A model generated the notes under the pieces. That model worked only from the letters and a program-made list of their open reading frames with translations. It did no database searches and was not told the DNA's origin. Shown piece by piece: positions 4,531 to 5,959 of a DNA stretch of 5,959 bases (position 1 is the first letter of the stretch; each line of letters opens with the position of its first letter). Origin of the DNA: JAQICJ01 sp041686345 (GTDB lineage: Bacteria > Myxococcota_A > Polyangia > HGW-17); NCBI GenBank assembly GCA_041686345.1, contig JAWLEA010000170.1, positions 1 to 5,959 of the forward strand, given 5' to 3'. A program made the translations under genes and the position numbers.

Positions 4531-4917
4531 CTATACTTTAAAATCTTTTCCCATAAATTCTGTTTCAATTATTTCGGTATGATATAGAGAGCCTTTGAAG
4601 CCAACAACTCGTTCAATTTCTTTGCCTTTTTTAAAATAAACCACCGTAGGTGTTCCTCTTACTCTCAATTTGCGTCCGGTTTGGGGAGCATCAGCCACGT
4701 TACACTGGGCAATTTTTACTTTGCCATGATATTTTTTAGCCAAACCTGAAATTATCGGAGCCAACTGTTTACAGGGAGTACACCCAGGCCCCCATAAATC
4801 AAGAAGAACCGGCAAATCGGAATTTTGAACTTCTTCTTTGAAATTACTGTCATCCACCGCAACAGGAATAGCTCTCTCATCCTGTTCCAGACCAAGTATT
4901 TTTTTTATCCACGACAT
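4531..4917 (-). CDS. Thioredoxin-fold protein with atypical CTPC active site
   Basis: 128 residues with a full thioredoxin fold: Asp40 before the active site, LWGPGCTPCKQL (41-52, Cys46 and Cys49), and the cis-proline loop RGTPT (87-91, Pro90). Both redox cysteines are kept, but the usual WCGPC becomes GCTPC, so Trp is replaced by Gly and Gly by Thr, which should change redox potential and partner choice. A lysine-rich amphipathic stretch MSWIKKILGL precedes the fold; it lacks the long hydrophobic core of a signal peptide. Cys72 is an extra cysteine. AAGGAG (4929-4924) sets the start. The codons just upstream are the tail of the feoA-like remnant in the same frame. Its role is probably a dedicated reductase or oxidant-defence protein, but its substrate is unknown. 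Confidence 0.9.
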   Translation of the reverse strand: MSWIKKILGLEQDERAIPVAVDDSNFKEEVQNSDLPVLLDLWGPGCTPCKQLAPIISGLAKKYHGKVKIAQCNVADAPQTGRKLRVRGTPTVVYFKKGKEIERVVGFKGSLYHTEIIETEFMGKDFKV

Positions 4918-5136
4918 AAATATCTCCTTGGCTTCTTTGTTTTTTCGCTGGTTACCATGACCACTGAAAACAACTTTGAAGCTGTTAGATTATATTGATA
5001 ACTTCCATTGAACAACCGGGTGTCCTCAGGTTAATATCCAACTGTTCAAAAATCCGACACCCGGAATGTTGGCTGCCTTTATACAAAGCATTTAATATGC
5101 CAGCTCCAAGTACAAGCTGCATAAATTTGAAAACAT
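4918..5136 (-). pseudogene. feoA: Frameshifted feoA-like remnant
   Basis: FeoA is a small SH3-like cytoplasmic partner of the FeoB ferrous-iron transporter. A ribosome binding site AAGGGG (5149-5144) stands 7 nt before an ATG at 5136 that reads MFSNLCSL and then reaches a stop. One frame over, from about 5118, the DNA reads GAGILNALYKGSQHSGCR, then LDINLRTPGCSMEVIN, close to the FeoA pattern G..RRL..LGI.PG..VEVI. This frame stops at 4985-4987. Removing one base there restores SNSFKVVFSGHGNQRKNKEA and KEIF in the original frame, resembling the FeoA C-terminus (V.G...LRKEEAEKI.V). Together the pieces span about 73 residues, a normal FeoA length, with two compensating frame changes. No feoB follows. 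Sequencing error is an alternative to true decay, and the match was judged by eye. Confidence 0.55.
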
Positions 5137-5151
5137 GTTGTAACCCCTTGT

Positions 5152-5172
5152 TTATAATGAGTCTCATTTTAA
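5152..5172. promoter_or_regulatory. Fur-box-like palindrome
   Basis: A 21-bp palindrome, TTA-t-AATGAG-t-CTCATT-t-TAA, centred on 5162, with 9 of 9 non-spacer arm positions paired. The central part ATAATGAGTCTCATT agrees well with the classical Fur box (GATAATGATAATCATTATC), 13 of 19 positions by my alignment. It lies just upstream of the feoA-like remnant and downstream of the promoter at 5203-5231, so a bound repressor would block transcription towards the thioredoxin genes. A Fur/PerR-family gene ends at the left edge of the window. Confidence 0.62.
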
Positions 5173-5202
5173 ATTTTATTTTCAGGGAGGTATTTATATA
5201 GA

Positions 5203-5231
5203 ATTATATTGAGTTAACTGCATCATGGCAA
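5203..5231 (-). promoter_or_regulatory. Consensus-like sigma-70 promoter for the feoA remnant/thioredoxin transcript
   Basis: On the minus strand TTGCCA (5231-5226, 5/6 match) and TATAAT (5208-5203, 6/6) are separated by exactly 17 bp. Initiation near 5196 would place the Fur-box-like site about 25-45 nt into the transcript. It is the best promoter match in the window and would serve the minus-strand genes from the feoA remnant to trxA. Confidence 0.68.
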
Positions 5232-5271
5232 AAACATAACGCAACACAATGTTACACAGCAAAACATTGTG
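5230..5271 (-). terminator. Hairpin after the MCE-family gene, likely terminator
   Basis: CACAATGTT and AACATTGTG (5271-5263 and 5253-5245 on the minus strand) form a perfect 9-bp stem with a 9-nt loop, followed by a T-rich stretch TTGCGTTATGTTTTT (5244-5230). It lies about 60 bp past the stop of the MCE-family gene and just before the next promoter. The stem is AT-rich and the T-tract is interrupted, so termination may be weak. GCAACACAATG (5241-5251) and GCAACATAATG (5271-5281) also form a near-identical direct repeat around it. Confidence 0.45.
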
Positions 5272-5332
5272 CAACATAATGCAGCGCCGCAAAACTAATA
5301 CTGCATTTCCCTGGAGCCTGACCCTTGATAGA

Positions 5333-5959
5333 TTATTCAATCGCTTTTCTTTGCTTTTTGAAAACAAGATCATAAATAGAATTTTTAAGTCTTTTTGCCA
5401 TCACCCGAAGATTATCAAAAATGGCTCGATCATTCATGATTCCGCTGATTGTCCCATTGCGTCCCTGGAGTTTATTCTGAATTACAGTTGTATATGTCTT
5501 CAGAGAAGAAATGATTGTTTTTATGTTATTGATATTTTTCTTTAATCTTTTGATCTTTGCTTGTAAATCTTTTAAGGGCCACTGCTTTAGTTTGTGTTCG
5601 ATCAAAGCCATTTTTTTATCAGTGATTTCCGTTTGTTTCCCTGTTTTATTACCCAGAGCCACTATTCTTCCGGGAAAAGAATAATTCTGGTCCAATTTGG
5701 AAAGAGTCAACAACGCTTGTGGTATAACTAGATTTTCCAAAGAATTAAGCAAAGATTCAATCAACGGGAGCATCTGTTTTTCATATTTTTCTGCCAATTT
5801 GGTGAACTTCTTGAATTTTTCCCTGGAATCAGTCCATTGTTCTTCAATATCTTCCCACATTTTTATGTTAGTAACCAGGGTTGCAAAAGTGATTTTCAAA
5901 ATACGATCCAATTTTGAGGGATCTACTCCCTTGACGATATCCCCTTGTCTTATTCTACG
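5333..5959 (-). CDS. MCE/MlaD-family protein, C-terminal part (partial)
   Basis: The frame is open from the right edge to a TAA at 5335-5333, giving 208 residues; an in-frame TTG at 5911 is not needed as a start because the reading continues beyond the window. The first residues, RIRQGDIVKGVDPSKLDRIL, resemble the end of an MCE domain (...GDVIKG.DP..L..L). The rest is almost entirely helical and polar. Near the end, LQGRNGTISGIMNDRAIFDN (about 5408-5470) matches the recurring MCE-tail motif G.GTLGKLLND..LYDNL. MCE proteins are the periplasmic, inner-membrane-anchored lipid-binding subunits of Mla-type ABC transporters that move phospholipids across the envelope of diderm bacteria. The membrane anchor and most of the MCE domain lie outside the window. 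It appears functionally unrelated to the redox genes. Confidence 0.74.
   Translation of the reverse strand, partial: RRIRQGDIVKGVDPSKLDRILKITFATLVTNIKMWEDIEEQWTDSREKFKKFTKLAEKYEKQMLPLIESLLNSLENLVIPQALLTLSKLDQNYSFPGRIVALGNKTGKQTEITDKKMALIEHKLKQWPLKDLQAKIKRLKKNINNIKTIISSLKTYTTVIQNKLQGRNGTISGIMNDRAIFDNLRVMAKRLKNSIYDLVFKKQRKAIE

Noticed and set aside
4995..5201. Open frame of 68 codons on the + strand
   Set aside because: It lies opposite the feoA-like remnant and the Fur-box-like site, has no ribosome binding site and resembles no known protein.
5249..5545. Open frame of 98 codons on the + strand
   Set aside because: It overlaps the MCE-family gene on the opposite strand and has no ribosome binding site; it is a shadow of that gene.
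5909..5911. TTG start for the minus-strand gene at the right edge
   Set aside because: The frame stays open to the window edge with MCE-like residues before it, so the gene starts outside the window.

Overview
The window is AT-rich and carries iron and oxygen-defence genes typical of an anaerobe or microaerophile. These include a flavodiiron protein, a ferritin, a short rubredoxin, two thioredoxin-fold proteins and a small membrane ferredoxin. The right edge holds the C-terminal part of an MCE/MlaD-family protein, which points to a diderm (Gram-negative-type) bacterium. Nothing in the window fixes the species. A poorly characterised anaerobic diderm lineage is my best guess, and it is an inference.

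Layout. Positions 1-92 (+) are the end of a Fur/PerR-family regulator, followed after 4 bp by mutM (97-918, DNA repair). Next on the + strand come the flavodiiron protein fprA (1015-2184), ferritin (2406-2912), a 59-residue winged-helix-like protein (2936-3115) and rubredoxin (3230-3373), closed by a hairpin terminator at 3399-3440. On the minus strand, read right to left, come the end of an MCE-family gene (5333-5959, open at the window edge), a consensus-like promoter (5203-5231), a Fur-box-like palindrome (5152-5172), what looks like a frameshifted feoA remnant (4918-5136), an atypical thioredoxin with a CTPC site (4531-4917), a classical CGPC thioredoxin (4118-4435) with its own terminator, and a membrane-anchored polyferredoxin (3525-4004).

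How the genes fit together. Rubredoxin normally passes electrons to a flavodiiron protein, which reduces O2 to water (or NO to N2O). Ferritin oxidises and stores Fe(II), keeping it out of Fenton chemistry. MutM removes oxidised guanine. A Fur/PerR-type regulator gene lies at the left edge, and a Fur-box-like site lies in front of the feoA remnant and the thioredoxins. Together this reads as one iron/oxygen-stress locus.

The main thing ordinary annotation does not explain is a family of three related palindromic elements (2200-2365, 3144-3193, 4467-4509). Each has arms of the form TTTCCATC...GATGGRAA, and each lies between co-directional genes shortly upstream of the Shine-Dalgarno of ferritin, rubredoxin and the CGPC thioredoxin. 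The arms show compensatory base changes between copies. The ferritin copy has a much larger, internally folded insert. They may be a cis-acting RNA element or a small dispersed palindromic repeat; the sequence alone does not decide.
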